A DNA stretch of 64,000 nt from JACNIZ01 sp964344765 (GCA_964344765.1 CAYFOM010000005.1:65986-129985); one strand, 5' to 3'; shown: positions 19,868 to 28,977, numbered from the stretch's first letter. The notes: generated by a model from the letters alone, not told the origin. A program made the numbers and translations.

Positions 19868-19943
19868 GTCTCTTCCGAAGGGGCGAAAGAGCGATCCCCG
19901 CTGTTTTCTTAGACATGGTGCCTAGGTCACAGAAGGGGCCGGT

Positions 19944-19971
19944 ATTTTAGGCCCGCCGTCAATTGCATCAA
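19944..19971 (-). promoter_or_regulatory. Sigma-70-like promoter of the ATP synthase operon
   Basis: Reading the minus strand, TTGATG (19971-19966) and TAAAAT (19949-19944) are 16 bp apart, matching the -35 and -10 elements at four and five of six positions. Transcription would begin near 19937 and leave a leader of about 70 nt before the TTG of the AtpZ-like gene. The gap between this operon and ndk is 176 bp and must hold divergent promoters. Confidence 0.45.
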
Positions 19972-20043
19972 CGGGAAAGTGGCGAACTTTGTGCGGGACT
20001 TTTATGCTTTCGCGCCTGATCACTTCCTTCCTAGGACCAAACA

Positions 20044-20499
20044 GTGGAAACCACACTCATTCTCTTCAAGCCAGACTCGCTGCACCGCGGCGTGGTCGGG
20101 TGCGTTCTGTCCCGTTTCGAGGACAAAGGCCTCCAGATTGTCGGCATGCGCCTGATGCAAATGACCGACGAAATTGCCGCCGAGCATTACGCAGAGCACG
20201 TCGGCAAACCGTTTTACGCCGGTTTGGTCGGCTTCATGACCTCGTCGCCGATCATCGCCATGGCTCTGCGCGGCCCGAATGCCATCGCCGTCGCCCGTAA
20301 ATTGATGGGCAAGACCTTCGGCATCGACGCCGAAGCCGGCACGATCCGCGGCGATTTCGGCTGCTCCAAGTCTTACAATCTGGTGCACGGCTCCGATTCG
20401 CCGGAAAGCGCAGCCCGCGAGCTGGGAATTTACTTCCCGGACGGCCTCCTGGAGTGGGACACCATCCAGGCACCGTGGCTGTGGGACTCTGGTGAGTAA
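20044..20499 (+). CDS. ndk: Nucleoside diphosphate kinase
   Basis: A protein of 151 residues. It has TLILFKPDSLHRGVVG at the start, and the active-site His is in NLVHGSDSPESAARE, the classic NDK signature. It transfers the gamma-phosphate among nucleoside di- and triphosphates in the cytoplasm. It starts with GTG at 20044, preceded by TAGGA at a good distance. It is divergent from the ATP synthase operon. Confidence 0.97.
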   Translation: METTLILFKPDSLHRGVVGCVLSRFEDKGLQIVGMRLMQMTDEIAAEHYAEHVGKPFYAGLVGFMTSSPIIAMALRGPNAIAVARKLMGKTFGIDAEAGTIRGDFGCSKSYNLVHGSDSPESAARELGIYFPDGLLEWDTIQAPWLWDSGE

Positions 20500-20548
20500 C
20501 CGACCGCGCCTGGTGCTCTAAACGCAACAGGCATGGGCTATGCCCTTC

Positions 20549-20570
20549 GGGGGCCGTGTTCGCGGCCCCC
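20549..20570 (+). terminator. GC-rich stem-loop after ndk
   Basis: The arms 20549-20556 (GGGGGCCG) and 20563-20570 (CGGCCCCC) form a perfect 8-bp stem with a 6-nt loop, between ndk and the TPR lipoprotein gene. No T run follows, so it is either a Rho-dependent or weak terminator or an mRNA 3' end protector. It ends 17 bp before the ATG of the next gene and could also hide that gene's ribosome-binding site. Confidence 0.4.
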
Positions 20571-20587
20571 ACCCCCTACCCCCCGTC

Positions 20588-21568
20588 ATGACGTCGATTC
20601 GCCCCCTACTCGCGCTGCTTTGCTTCTTGCCGTTCCTATCGGCCTGCTCCCTTTCGCAGGAAGAACTGGACCGCATCGCCGAATACCGCCAGCGCGCCGC
20701 CCAGTACTACGACGTCAATGATTTGCCGCGTGCCGAACAACAGGCGCGTTTGGGCTTGGAGGTCGATCCGGAGAACGGCGATCTTCAACACTTGCTGGGC
20801 CGAACCCTGCTGAAGAAGGGCGACCACCGCTCGGTGCAACTGGCGCGGCAGCACTTGGAATTGGCGCACGAGGTCATTGGCGACTTCAAGACGGCCTACT
20901 CGCTGGGTGAATACAACTTGCGCCACGCCGAATTGTTGATCGGCTCATCCGTCATCTTGGAGGCCAAGATGACCAAGCTCGGCGCCGACGAAACCGATAC
21001 GCGCGCGTCCATGCAAGCCGACATTGATGACCGCCAAACGCGCGCTCTTCAACACTTGAACACCGCGTTGATACTGCTGGACGAAGCACTAGCCGAACGC
21101 AGTGAATGGGTGGAAGCCTTGCAGCACCGTGCTTCGACGTTGGCTCACTTAAAGCGTGATCAAGAATCGCTGCAAGCCATTGATCAACTGTGTGAAGTAT
21201 TGAAGCGGTCGCGCGAAAGCAAGTATTCGCGCTTGGCCACGCAACAACTGGACATCGCTCAAGAAACCTTTTGGCGCGATTCGCTGCTCAAAGACATCGC
21301 ATGGGAAGTTGAGGCTCGTGGCCTTGCTGCTTCCATCATGATGAACAATAAGCAGTGGGAACTGGCCGAAAACGAGCTGACCGAAATTCTGAAGTTGTCA
21401 CCCAATCGTGCCAACGAGTTTTACAACCGCGGATTGGCTCGCTACTTCCAAGGGTCGCTGCAAGGTGCAGCCAACGATATGCGTAGCTTCCTGGGCAAAA
21501 CCAAGCTGTCGCCGGACTCGGAACAGGTCGAGCGCGCGCTATCCATCCTCGGCGAATTCGAGGGTTAA
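20588..21568 (+). CDS. Tetratricopeptide-repeat lipoprotein
   Basis: A protein of about 326 residues starting at ATG 20588, with a lipoprotein signal (MTSIRPLLALLCFLPFLSAC; lipobox LSAC). The mature part is helical with TPR-like units: AAQYYDVNDLPRAEQQARLGLEVDPENGDLQHLLGR near residues 35-75, ALQHLNTALILLDEAL, and ELTEILKLSPNRANEFYNRGLARYFQ near the end. It would be anchored in the membrane facing the periplasm as a protein-interaction scaffold. An in-frame start at 20540 would add 16 residues before the signal and is less likely. The function is unknown. Confidence 0.75.
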   Translation: MTSIRPLLALLCFLPFLSACSLSQEELDRIAEYRQRAAQYYDVNDLPRAEQQARLGLEVDPENGDLQHLLGRTLLKKGDHRSVQLARQHLELAHEVIGDFKTAYSLGEYNLRHAELLIGSSVILEAKMTKLGADETDTRASMQADIDDRQTRALQHLNTALILLDEALAERSEWVEALQHRASTLAHLKRDQESLQAIDQLCEVLKRSRESKYSRLATQQLDIAQETFWRDSLLKDIAWEVEARGLAASIMMNNKQWELAENELTEILKLSPNRANEFYNRGLARYFQGSLQGAANDMRSFLGKTKLSPDSEQVERALSILGEFEG

Positions 21569-21579
21569 TCACACGGCAA

Positions 21580-21603
21580 CCGGTCCAGCCGGCAACGGAC
21601 CGG
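21580..21603. terminator. Inverted repeat between convergent genes
   Basis: CCGGTCC (21580-21586) and GGACCGG (21597-21603) form a perfect 7-bp stem with a 10-nt loop, exactly between the stop of the TPR gene and the stop of the HtrA-like gene. The position suits a bidirectional terminator. Neither side has a strong T run, so the call is modest. Confidence 0.4.
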
Positions 21604-22782
21604 CTACTTATCGTCTACCGGCGGGGTGAACTGAACGCGCGGTCCGTCATCTTTGGCGGCTTGCAATGGCTCCTCAGTCGACGGTACTTGCATCACTAAT
21701 TCCAACAACTGTTCGTCGCGCAATAGCTGCAAGGTTGCTTCGGAACGAAGCAGGCGCAACGCATTAAAAAGCGAGGCAAAGTCTTCGGTCAAATAGCCGT
21801 CCAAGCCGAGCACAAAATCGTTGGCGCACAAATCTGCGGCAGCCGCTGCTGAGCCGGGCTCAACATGAAGGACGCGCAGGCCAGTGCGCATCGACAGCCC
21901 GAGCTGACGCCTCAACTTCGGTGGGATCACCGCAACTTGTACCTCCAATCCCAACCTTGGCCGTGGCTGATCCACAGGTAATGCCAGGTGCTGTTCAAAG
22001 AGGCGCAGCACTTTGTTGACCGGAATGGCAAAGCTGACGCCGTTGGAAAACTGGCGGTTCAATGCCGGCGCATTCGCCAACATCGATCCTTCCTCCGTCG
22101 GCACATCGCGTAGCGAGGACAGGGCGATGGCGATGACTTGGCCCTTACTGTTGGCAATCATTCCGCCACCGTCACCGGGATTCATTGGATTGGTAGTTTG
22201 AATCAATCCATGAGCCGGACCGATGGTTCGCCCGCGGCCCGACAGCATGCCCATCGTGAAAGTGCCGTCTAAGCCAAAGGGGTTGCCCAAGCCAAAGGTC
22301 AGCGAGCCGACCGGCATTATTTGCGGCATCCCGAAAGCAGGCGGTTCCAATGCCAAGCCTTCGACTTCAACCAACGTCAATCCATAGGTTGGGCGTTGCG
22401 CCAATGGTTTGCCGGCGTAGCTGCGCCCGTCAAGATCGACGACTTTCACCGCGCCCTCTTCTTTGGGCCAGATGCCGGGAACCACGATGTAACAGCCGTT
22501 CTCCGTCTCGCGTAGGACCACGCCGGAAACTACATAATTCCAACCGGCTTGCCCCTTCCCGCCTTCGGCGTCGGCTTCGGATGCCGGGCTGACCTGGACC
22601 TGCACCAAACTTGGACGCAGGCTGCGGTAAATCTGAATCAGCTCGTTTTCACAACGCCCGAGCTGACTGAAAGTCTCTTCCAGTTCCAGCGGGCCGGGCT
22701 TGAGGCCTGAATCGGGAACAGGGCAGGTATCCACCTGCCCTATTGCCACGGCCAGCCCAAGGATGAGGTTTGCCGCAATCAT
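21604..22782 (-). CDS. HtrA/DegP-like exported protein without catalytic triad (pseudoprotease) plus PDZ
   Basis: A protein of 392 residues with an N-terminal signal-like segment, a trypsin-like DegP fold (about residues 75-280) and a C-terminal PDZ domain (about 285-370; GLRVLHVEPGSAAAAADL). The fold is recognised by LGNPFGLDGT and IQTTNPMNPGDGGGMIAN. The catalytic Ser context GNSGG has become GDGGG, the Asp position (usually RTDLAVL) reads TYGLTLV, and no His is present where NNHVV is expected (CYIVVPGIW). It is therefore probably inactive as a protease and may act as a sensor or adaptor. It lies 12 bp downstream of an anti-sigma gene in the order sigma, anti-sigma, HtrA, like stress-response operons. 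Confidence 0.75.
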   Translation of the reverse strand: MIAANLILGLAVAIGQVDTCPVPDSGLKPGPLELEETFSQLGRCENELIQIYRSLRPSLVQVQVSPASEADAEGGKGQAGWNYVVSGVVLRETENGCYIVVPGIWPKEEGAVKVVDLDGRSYAGKPLAQRPTYGLTLVEVEGLALEPPAFGMPQIMPVGSLTFGLGNPFGLDGTFTMGMLSGRGRTIGPAHGLIQTTNPMNPGDGGGMIANSKGQVIAIALSSLRDVPTEEGSMLANAPALNRQFSNGVSFAIPVNKVLRLFEQHLALPVDQPRPRLGLEVQVAVIPPKLRRQLGLSMRTGLRVLHVEPGSAAAAADLCANDFVLGLDGYLTEDFASLFNALRLLRSEATLQLLRDEQLLELVMQVPSTEEPLQAAKDDGPRVQFTPPVDDK

Positions 22783-22794
22783 TGCCGGGATGGC

Positions 22795-23370
22795 TTAGAA
22801 CTTTTCTTTGTTGCCCTGCGGAGGCAGAGTCTCGACGTTGACCGCACTCTTGGATTCAGCGGCATCGTCGTTCTCGTCGTGGGCAGCGGGCACGCCTTGA
22901 TCCATCTTGTGCGGGCAGAAGCGCAGCAAGTGCAGCATCTCGTCATAAGAGGCGCGACGCAGACCGGGCTCCTCAAGATCGTTGTCGAGCACAGGCGTGG
23001 TGCTGATCACCGGCTCGTCTCCGGTGCCAATGTTGTCCTTGCCTTCCGGATAGAAAACAACCGCCAGCAATAATGCGGCGGCAGACATCATCACCGGGGC
23101 AAAGTTGAAGCGGCGGAACCACGGCAAACGGTGGCGACCGGCGGCGTCAACAGCGTCAAGACGGGCATCGAGTTCGGCCCACAGGCTGACTTCGGGCTGG
23201 GCTTCCTCGCGAATTTCCTGCAGCGCCAAGCGTGCGGCCCGGAAGGCCTCAAGCTCGGCGGCACAGGGCGCACACTTAGCGATGTGCGTTTCCACTTGGG
23301 AAGCTTCAGCTACGGTCAGGTCTCCCCCCGCGTGGAGGGCTAGCAGTTCTTCAGGGAGGTTGCAGCTCAT
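22795..23370 (-). CDS. Membrane anti-sigma factor with zinc-finger (ZAS) domain
   Basis: A protein of 191 residues. The N-terminal region has the anti-sigma zinc motif HIAKCAPC (HxxxCxxC) after a helix (VAEASQVETHI). A single membrane helix lies near residues 85-107 (FAPVMMSAAALLLAVVFYP). The extracytoplasmic tail of about 85 residues is acidic. It should hold the ECF sigma factor encoded immediately upstream at the membrane until a signal releases it. Its ATG overlaps the sigma stop codon (ATGA), so the two are translationally coupled in near equal amounts. Confidence 0.85.
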   Translation of the reverse strand: MSCNLPEELLALHAGGDLTVAEASQVETHIAKCAPCAAELEAFRAARLALQEIREEAQPEVSLWAELDARLDAVDAAGRHRLPWFRRFNFAPVMMSAAALLLAVVFYPEGKDNIGTGDEPVISTTPVLDNDLEEPGLRRASYDEMLHLLRFCPHKMDQGVPAAHDENDDAAESKSAVNVETLPPQGNKEKF

Positions 23371-24014
23371 AGCAGTTCGGCTCCTTCTTCTTTTCCAAGG
23401 GTGCGTTCCCAGTGTTCACGGAACAGCTTGCGGGCGTGATGCAGACGCCAACGAACCGTACCAGGAGTTGCACCGACTCGTTCCCCAATTTCTCCGCAAG
23501 AAAGACCTTCCAGATCTCGCAGGGCGAGAACCACGCGGAATTTCTCAGGCAGATCGGCCAGGATCAGGCGGACCATTTTCTGCCGTTCCGAAGCGGAAGC
23601 TTCATGGACAGGACCATTGCGATTGGAATCCCAATCCCCGGTCAACTCAACCGCAGCGCCGGGCGTGCCGGCGGATTGACGACGAGCGCGGTCAACAGCT
23701 TGGTTGCGCAGAATGCGGTAGAACCAGGTGCTGAACTTGCGCTTCAGGTCAAAACGAGCGCGGTGAGCATAAACCTTAAGGAATGCCTCCTGCGCGACCT
23801 CGCGAGCAGTTTCGTAGCTGCCGACGATGGCACGGGCGGTGTGAGTGGCCTTGCCCTCATAGCGCTCAACAATGACGCGGAAAGCACTGCGGTCGCCATC
23901 GATGCAGAGGGCGAACAGTTCTTCATCCGTCAACTGGGCACGAGGGTCAACGCCAGCATCGGGCGGAGACTCTAGGGAAGGGGTACGGACCAATCTCAAA
24001 GCGGGGGAACTCAT
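23367..24014 (-). CDS. ECF-family RNA polymerase sigma factor
   Basis: A protein of 215 residues. The sigma-2 region is FRVIVERYEGKATHTARAIVGSYETAREVAQEAFLKVYAHRARFDLKRKFSTWFYRILRNQAVDRAR. The sigma-4 helix-turn-helix is LALRDLEGLSCGEIGERVGATPGTVRWRLHHARKLFREH. There is no region 1 or 3, as in group 4 sigma factors. It directs RNA polymerase to a regulon, probably an envelope-stress one given the downstream anti-sigma factor and HtrA-like protein. It is the first gene of a three-gene operon. Confidence 0.92.
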   Translation of the reverse strand: MSSPALRLVRTPSLESPPDAGVDPRAQLTDEELFALCIDGDRSAFRVIVERYEGKATHTARAIVGSYETAREVAQEAFLKVYAHRARFDLKRKFSTWFYRILRNQAVDRARRQSAGTPGAAVELTGDWDSNRNGPVHEASASERQKMVRLILADLPEKFRVVLALRDLEGLSCGEIGERVGATPGTVRWRLHHARKLFREHWERTLGKEEGAELL

Positions 24015-24070
24015 GTTCTTGCCCGGCTTACGCTGGGCAAAGACCTACTGTTGGGTTCATTCGAAGGAAA

Positions 24071-25195
24071 TTAGGTCCGACGCCGGCCCCGCGGGGAGCC
24101 AGGGGTGCGTCGCACCGGGCCGCTTGCATCCGGTTCTCCGGGAACCACAACGGAGGGATCAGAGGCTGCTTGTTGGCCTTGTTGGGCTTCCTCGGCTGCC
24201 TCTTTCTGAATTTTCGCCTCCGTGCGGGCGATTTGCCGGAATTTCTCGTAGCGTTGATCCAGCAATTTCTCGACGGCGACGGAGCCCAAGGCGTCCAATT
24301 CGCGGGCAACATAGTCACCCACAATATCCATCGCTTGTTTGGGGTGAGCGTGTGCCCCACCGACCGGCTCGTCGACCACCTCGTCGACTAAACCGAGGCC
24401 GAGCATGCTTTCCGCAGTCAGCTTCAAAGCATCAGCCGCTTTTTCCTTGCCCTCGGCGCTGCGCCACAAAATCGACGCGCAACCCTCCGGCGAAATCACC
24501 GAATACCAGGAATTCTCCAGCATCGCGACGCGGTCGGCCACGGCAATGCCGAGCGCCCCACCGGAGCCGCCGTCGCCAATCAGCAGCGCGATGATCGGCA
24601 CCCGCACTTGGAACATGCGGTAAATGTTCTCGGCAATAGCCCGCGCCTGGCCACGCTCCTCGGCCCCCACTCCGGGGTAAGCACCGGGTGTATTAACAAA
24701 ACAAACGATCGGCAGGCCCATGCGCTCGGCCAGCTGCATTTTGAGCAAAGCCTTGCGGTAGCCCTCCGGGTGCGCCGAGCCGAAGTGGCAAGCGAGGCGC
24801 TCCTTGGTATTGCGGCCTTTGCGATGGCCGATGACCATGACCTGATGGCCGCGAATCGTGCCCAAACCGGTCACAATCGCCTGATCGTCGCCAAAGGTGC
24901 CGTCGCCGTGTAGCTCGACGAAGTCCTCGCACAGGTACTCAATGTAATCGCCGGTCAGCGGTCGCTTCGGGTGACGCGCGACCTGGACGCGGTTCCAAGG
25001 CGTCAGATTGGAATAGACCTCTTGGGTCAATCGCTTCAGCCGCTCGCGATAGAACTCGAGTTCTTCGCTGAGATCGTGCGTGGTCTGCTGCGCCAGCTCT
25101 TCCAGCTCCTGCAGCCGGGTGCGCACGTCTTCGATCGGTTGCTCGAACGGCAGTGCCGACGGCTGGGAGGTGGACTTTTTCGCTTTACGGGCCAT
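24071..25195 (-). CDS. accA: Acetyl-CoA carboxylase carboxyltransferase subunit alpha
   Basis: A protein of 374 residues starting at ATG 25195. The N-terminal helical part (ELEFYRERLKRLTQEVYSNLTPWNRVQVARHPKRP) is followed by the crotonase-fold carboxyltransferase core (MVIGHRKGRNTKERL, NTPGAYPGVGAEERGQA, LLIGDGGSGGALGIAVADRV, YSVISPEGCASILW). It transfers carboxybiotin to acetyl-CoA with AccD, which is not in the window. A basic Arg- and Pro-rich tail of about 40 residues extends beyond the usual end. The open frame continues far upstream of 25195, but that part is antisense to the purine gene. Confidence 0.95.
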   Translation of the reverse strand: MARKAKKSTSQPSALPFEQPIEDVRTRLQELEELAQQTTHDLSEELEFYRERLKRLTQEVYSNLTPWNRVQVARHPKRPLTGDYIEYLCEDFVELHGDGTFGDDQAIVTGLGTIRGHQVMVIGHRKGRNTKERLACHFGSAHPEGYRKALLKMQLAERMGLPIVCFVNTPGAYPGVGAEERGQARAIAENIYRMFQVRVPIIALLIGDGGSGGALGIAVADRVAMLENSWYSVISPEGCASILWRSAEGKEKAADALKLTAESMLGLGLVDEVVDEPVGGAHAHPKQAMDIVGDYVARELDALGSVAVEKLLDQRYEKFRQIARTEAKIQKEAAEEAQQGQQAASDPSVVVPGEPDASGPVRRTPGSPRGRRRT

Positions 25196-25267
25196 GACGA
25201 AGTGGCGTAGATCCGGGGAACGGACCCTCCTAGAATATCCGCTTCGGTCGACGATTGACCACTGTCC

Positions 25268-28165
25268 ATGGAAACTCAAGCCTGGCGCATCCAGCTGGAA
25301 CTCGATTCCAGCCGTCCTGACCCCGTCGGTGAATCCGCTCGCGCGGCGCTCACCCACCGTGGTCTGCCCATTGAACACAAGGTCCGCAGCGGACGAGGTT
25401 TCTTGCTGCCGGCATCGCTGGATCGTGCGGTCGTGGATCGCATTGCCGGCGAGTTGCTCGCCGATCCGGTGACCGAAACCATCGCCGTGGTCGAACCCGG
25501 CGAGGTCAAGGCCGACGGCGATCACACGCTGGTAGTTCGACGCCTTCCCGGTGTTGCCGACCCCGAAGCCGACTCGACGCGGCGCGCTTTGTCGTTGTTT
25601 GACGTCGAAGTTTCGGCCGACGATCCGGTGCAATGCTTCCGCACCTTCCGCGTCGAAGGCGAGGTTTGCTCGGATGAGTTGGTGCGCATCGGTTCGCGCG
25701 CATTGGCGAACCCAACCATCGAAAGCGCATCGTTGGGTAACGAAGCCATTCATCCTCACCCGGTTCCGGCGGTGCGAACTTTTGAGCGCACCGAGGTACC
25801 CATGCTCGAAGCGAGCGACGAACAACTGGATCAAATTTCGCGCGACATGAGCTTGGCGCTCAGCACGTTGGAAATGCGCGAGATCCAAAACTTCTACAAA
25901 GAAGAAGGTCGCGAGCCCACCGATGTAGAACTGGAAACGCTTGCTCAGACTTGGTCGGAGCACTGCAAGCACAAGACCTTGACCGGTCCGGTTTGCTTCC
26001 GCGAGTTTGCCGCCGACGGCGATTTGATTCGCGAACGCAACTTTGAAAACCTGCTCAAAGAAACGGTTTTTGAAGCTACGCGCAAGCTGTCGCCGGAATG
26101 GTGCTGGAGCGTGTTTAAAGACAACGCCGGCGTGATTGCGATGACCGATGACATCGGCATTGCGATTAAGGTGGAAACGCACAACCACCCATCGGCATTG
26201 GATCCTTATGGCGGTGCCGGAACCGGCATTGGCGGCGTGATTCGCGACATCCTCGGTACGGGACTAGGTGCGCGCCCATTTGCCGCTACCGATGTGTTCT
26301 GCGTGGGGCCGGAAGACTTCCCGCGAGAGGAATTGCCGCAAGGCACGTTGCACCCTGATCGCGTGTTGGAAGGCGTCATTGCAGGCGTTCGTGACTACGG
26401 CAACCGCATGGGCATTCCGACGGTATCCGGCACTGTGATTCGTCACCCCGGCTACGTGGCTAACCCGTTGGTTTACGCCGGCTGCATTGGTGAAATCCCG
26501 CGCGACAAGGTCGACAAAGAAGTGCGCCCCGGGGACGTCATCGTTGCCATTGGCGGACGCACCGGACGCGATGGAATTCACGGTGCAACCTTCTCCAGTG
26601 AAGCGTTGCACGAAGAGTCGGACACCATCGACTCGACCGCGGTTCAAATCGGCGACCCGATCACCGAAAAGAAGGTGCTCGACGTGATGATGATCGCCCG
26701 CGACCGCAACTTGTACACCGCTTGCACCGACTGCGGCGCGGGTGGTTTTAGTTCGGCGGTTGGTGAAATGGGTGAAGACACCGGCGCCGAAGTCGAACTG
26801 TCGACCGCGCCATTGAAGTACCCCGGCTTGAGCTATTGGGAAATTTGGATTAGCGAAGCGCAAGAACGCATGGTCATGGCAGTACCGCCGGAACATTGCG
26901 CGGAAATGCGTGAGCTATGCGAACTGCACGAAGTGGGCTACACCGAGTTGGGCACTTTCAACGACAGTGGTCGCTTGAAGTTGACTTGGCACGGCGAAAC
27001 CGTCGGCGACTTGCCGATGTCCTTCTTACACGGTGCGGTTCCCCAACCCACCCGCCAAGCCGACAGCCATCGCCTGCCGTTGCAATCCACCAACTGGCCC
27101 GACGAAACGGCGCGTGAACTGTTGCTGGACGCTTTGGCCCATCCATCCTGCGCCAGCAAAGAATGGGTGGTCCGCCAATACGATCACGAAGTGCAAGGCG
27201 GAACCGTGGTCAAGCCATACCAAGGTCCGCACGGTCGCGGCCCCGGCGACGGCACCGTGGTCAAGCCGCGATTGGAGTTGAAGAATGGCGTCGCCATTGG
27301 CTGCGGCATTGCCCCATCGATGGCATTGCTCGACGCCTACGCTGGTACCGCCTGTGCTTTGGATGAAGCTATTCGCAACGTGGTCGCCGCAGGTGGTAAC
27401 CCCCATCGCACTGCGCTGCTCGACAACTTCTGCTGGGGCGACTGCCGCAAACCGGATCGCCTGGGTTCATTGGTGCAAGCCGCCGAAGCTTGTTACGACG
27501 CATCCATCGCTTACGGCGCACCGTTCATCAGCGGCAAAGACTCGCTGAACAACGAATACCGCGTCGGTGACGAAGAAACCGCCATCCCGCCGACCTTGTT
27601 GGCTACGGCAATGGCACCGGTCAACGACACCAGTCGCTGCCCCACCACGCCATTGAAAAACAGCGGCAACTTGCTGATCGCCCTCGGTGCCACCCATAGT
27701 GCTGGTGGTGGCTCGGTCGCCGGAGAAATCCTCGGCATCGATCAATCCGAGGTCCCGCGCCCGGACTTCAGCACTGCGCCGGCGCTGTTCGACGCGCTTT
27801 ACCAAGCCATTCAATCGGGCTACGTGCAATCCTGCCACGACCTCAGCGAAGGCGGATTGGCGGTGGGCGTCGCCGAAATGGTGTTTGGCAGCAATCTAGG
27901 TTGCACCGTCGACCTCAGCCGCGTGCCGGGCGGCGAAGACCTGCCCAACTCGGCACGCATGTACGCCGAAACGCCGACGCGTTTTGTGCTCGAAGTCGCT
28001 CCTGAAGATCTGGACGATGTCGCCCAACTGTTCCAAACCATGCCGTGGGCGACCATCGGTCAGGTCGAAGACAACGGCGGTTCGTTCAAACTTTGCGACG
28101 GCGACCAACCGGTCTTTGAATACACCACCTCTGAACTGCTGCACGCCAACGGAGTCCGCGCATGA
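25268..28165 (+). CDS. purL: Phosphoribosylformylglycinamidine synthase, PurS-PurS-PurL fusion
   Basis: A protein of 965 residues. Residues about 1-75 and 85-165 are two PurS-like halves (second one LPGVADPEADSTRRAL...ANPTIESASLG). From about residue 185 the PurL core follows, with LAQTWSEHCKHKTL, KVETHNHPSALDPYGGAGTGIGG, and a second ATP-binding half with SGKDSLNN and SCHDLSEGGLAVGVAEM. It makes formylglycinamidine ribonucleotide, the fourth step of purine synthesis, using ammonia from PurQ. The fused duplicate PurS makes a separate purS gene unnecessary. purQ overlaps its end by 4 bp. Confidence 0.95.
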   Translation: METQAWRIQLELDSSRPDPVGESARAALTHRGLPIEHKVRSGRGFLLPASLDRAVVDRIAGELLADPVTETIAVVEPGEVKADGDHTLVVRRLPGVADPEADSTRRALSLFDVEVSADDPVQCFRTFRVEGEVCSDELVRIGSRALANPTIESASLGNEAIHPHPVPAVRTFERTEVPMLEASDEQLDQISRDMSLALSTLEMREIQNFYKEEGREPTDVELETLAQTWSEHCKHKTLTGPVCFREFAADGDLIRERNFENLLKETVFEATRKLSPEWCWSVFKDNAGVIAMTDDIGIAIKVETHNHPSALDPYGGAGTGIGGVIRDILGTGLGARPFAATDVFCVGPEDFPREELPQGTLHPDRVLEGVIAGVRDYGNRMGIPTVSGTVIRHPGYVANPLVYAGCIGEIPRDKVDKEVRPGDVIVAIGGRTGRDGIHGATFSSEALHEESDTIDSTAVQIGDPITEKKVLDVMMIARDRNLYTACTDCGAGGFSSAVGEMGEDTGAEVELSTAPLKYPGLSYWEIWISEAQERMVMAVPPEHCAEMRELCELHEVGYTELGTFNDSGRLKLTWHGETVGDLPMSFLHGAVPQPTRQADSHRLPLQSTNWPDETARELLLDALAHPSCASKEWVVRQYDHEVQGGTVVKPYQGPHGRGPGDGTVVKPRLELKNGVAIGCGIAPSMALLDAYAGTACALDEAIRNVVAAGGNPHRTALLDNFCWGDCRKPDRLGSLVQAAEACYDASIAYGAPFISGKDSLNNEYRVGDEETAIPPTLLATAMAPVNDTSRCPTTPLKNSGNLLIALGATHSAGGGSVAGEILGIDQSEVPRPDFSTAPALFDALYQAIQSGYVQSCHDLSEGGLAVGVAEMVFGSNLGCTVDLSRVPGGEDLPNSARMYAETPTRFVLEVAPEDLDDVAQLFQTMPWATIGQVEDNGGSFKLCDGDQPVFEYTTSELLHANGVRA

Positions 28166-28947
28166 AACCCAAAGTCCTGCAACTGTTCGCCGCCGGCATC
28201 AACTGCGATCGCGAACTAACCTTCGCCTTCGAGTCAGCCGGTGCGGAAGTCGAAGAGATTCACATTCGCGAGTTGATTCACAATCCGGACCGCATTCTGG
28301 ATTGCCAAGTGTTTGCCATTCCTGGCGGATTCACATATGGCGACGACCTCGGCGCTGGCCGCATTCTGTCGGTTGAAGTCATCGCCTTCTTGCGCGAAAC
28401 GCTACTGAAGCTGCACGAACAAGGTGGCTCGATTTTCGGCGTTTGCAACGGCTTCCAAGTTTTGGTCAAAGCCGGATTACTTCCCGGCATCGACGGTGTC
28501 GACATTTCGCTGAGCTGGAACGACACCCACCGCTTTGAATGCCGCTGGAGCCGCTTGCTGGTCGACCCGGCGCTTTCCCACGTGTTGCCGGCCAATAGCA
28601 TCCTGCCGGCCGGCACCGCCCACGCCGAAGGCAAGTTGGTGCTCGGCAGTTCAGACGACGTGCAAACCCTCGCCGATGCCGGTTGCGTGGCGCTGCGCTA
28701 CGCCACCCCCGAAGGTCAGGCCACCGAGGCTTACCCTTACTGCCCCTCCGGCAGCGAAGGCGGAATCGCCGGTCTGGTCTCGCCCAGCGGCCGCATCCTT
28801 GGCTTGATGCCGCACCCGGAACGCTGTCTTTCCGCCGAATCGCTACCTGATCGCGGCCACGGCGGTTGGGGCGACGGCACCACCGGCATCGATTTCTTCC
28901 GCGGCCTGCTCAGCCCCTACCTGAGCGAAACCAAAGCGACGGTTTAG
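28162..28947 (+). CDS. purQ: Phosphoribosylformylglycinamidine synthase glutaminase subunit
   Basis: A protein of 261 residues in the class I glutamine amidotransferase fold. The nucleophile Cys is in FGVCNGFQVLVKAG, the catalytic His in LMPHPERC, and the N-terminal strand is VLQLFAAGINCDREL. It supplies ammonia to the PurL subunit. Its ATG overlaps the purL stop (ATGA), which ties the two subunits together. Confidence 0.95.
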   Translation: MKPKVLQLFAAGINCDRELTFAFESAGAEVEEIHIRELIHNPDRILDCQVFAIPGGFTYGDDLGAGRILSVEVIAFLRETLLKLHEQGGSIFGVCNGFQVLVKAGLLPGIDGVDISLSWNDTHRFECRWSRLLVDPALSHVLPANSILPAGTAHAEGKLVLGSSDDVQTLADAGCVALRYATPEGQATEAYPYCPSGSEGGIAGLVSPSGRILGLMPHPERCLSAESLPDRGHGGWGDGTTGIDFFRGLLSPYLSETKATV

Positions 28948-28977
28948 GCAAAGTCGGCCAAGCGTCGATAGGCAGAC

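Noticed and set aside
19760..19915. A 51-codon minus-strand frame starting ATG TCT overlapping the AtpZ-like gene
   Set aside because: No conserved features; the overlapping AtpZ-like frame has membrane helices and the expected operon position.
24071..26188. A 705-codon minus-strand frame beginning inside the purine gene and ending with accA
   Set aside because: Only the last 374 codons match AccA and start with a proper ATG at 25195; the rest is antisense to purL.
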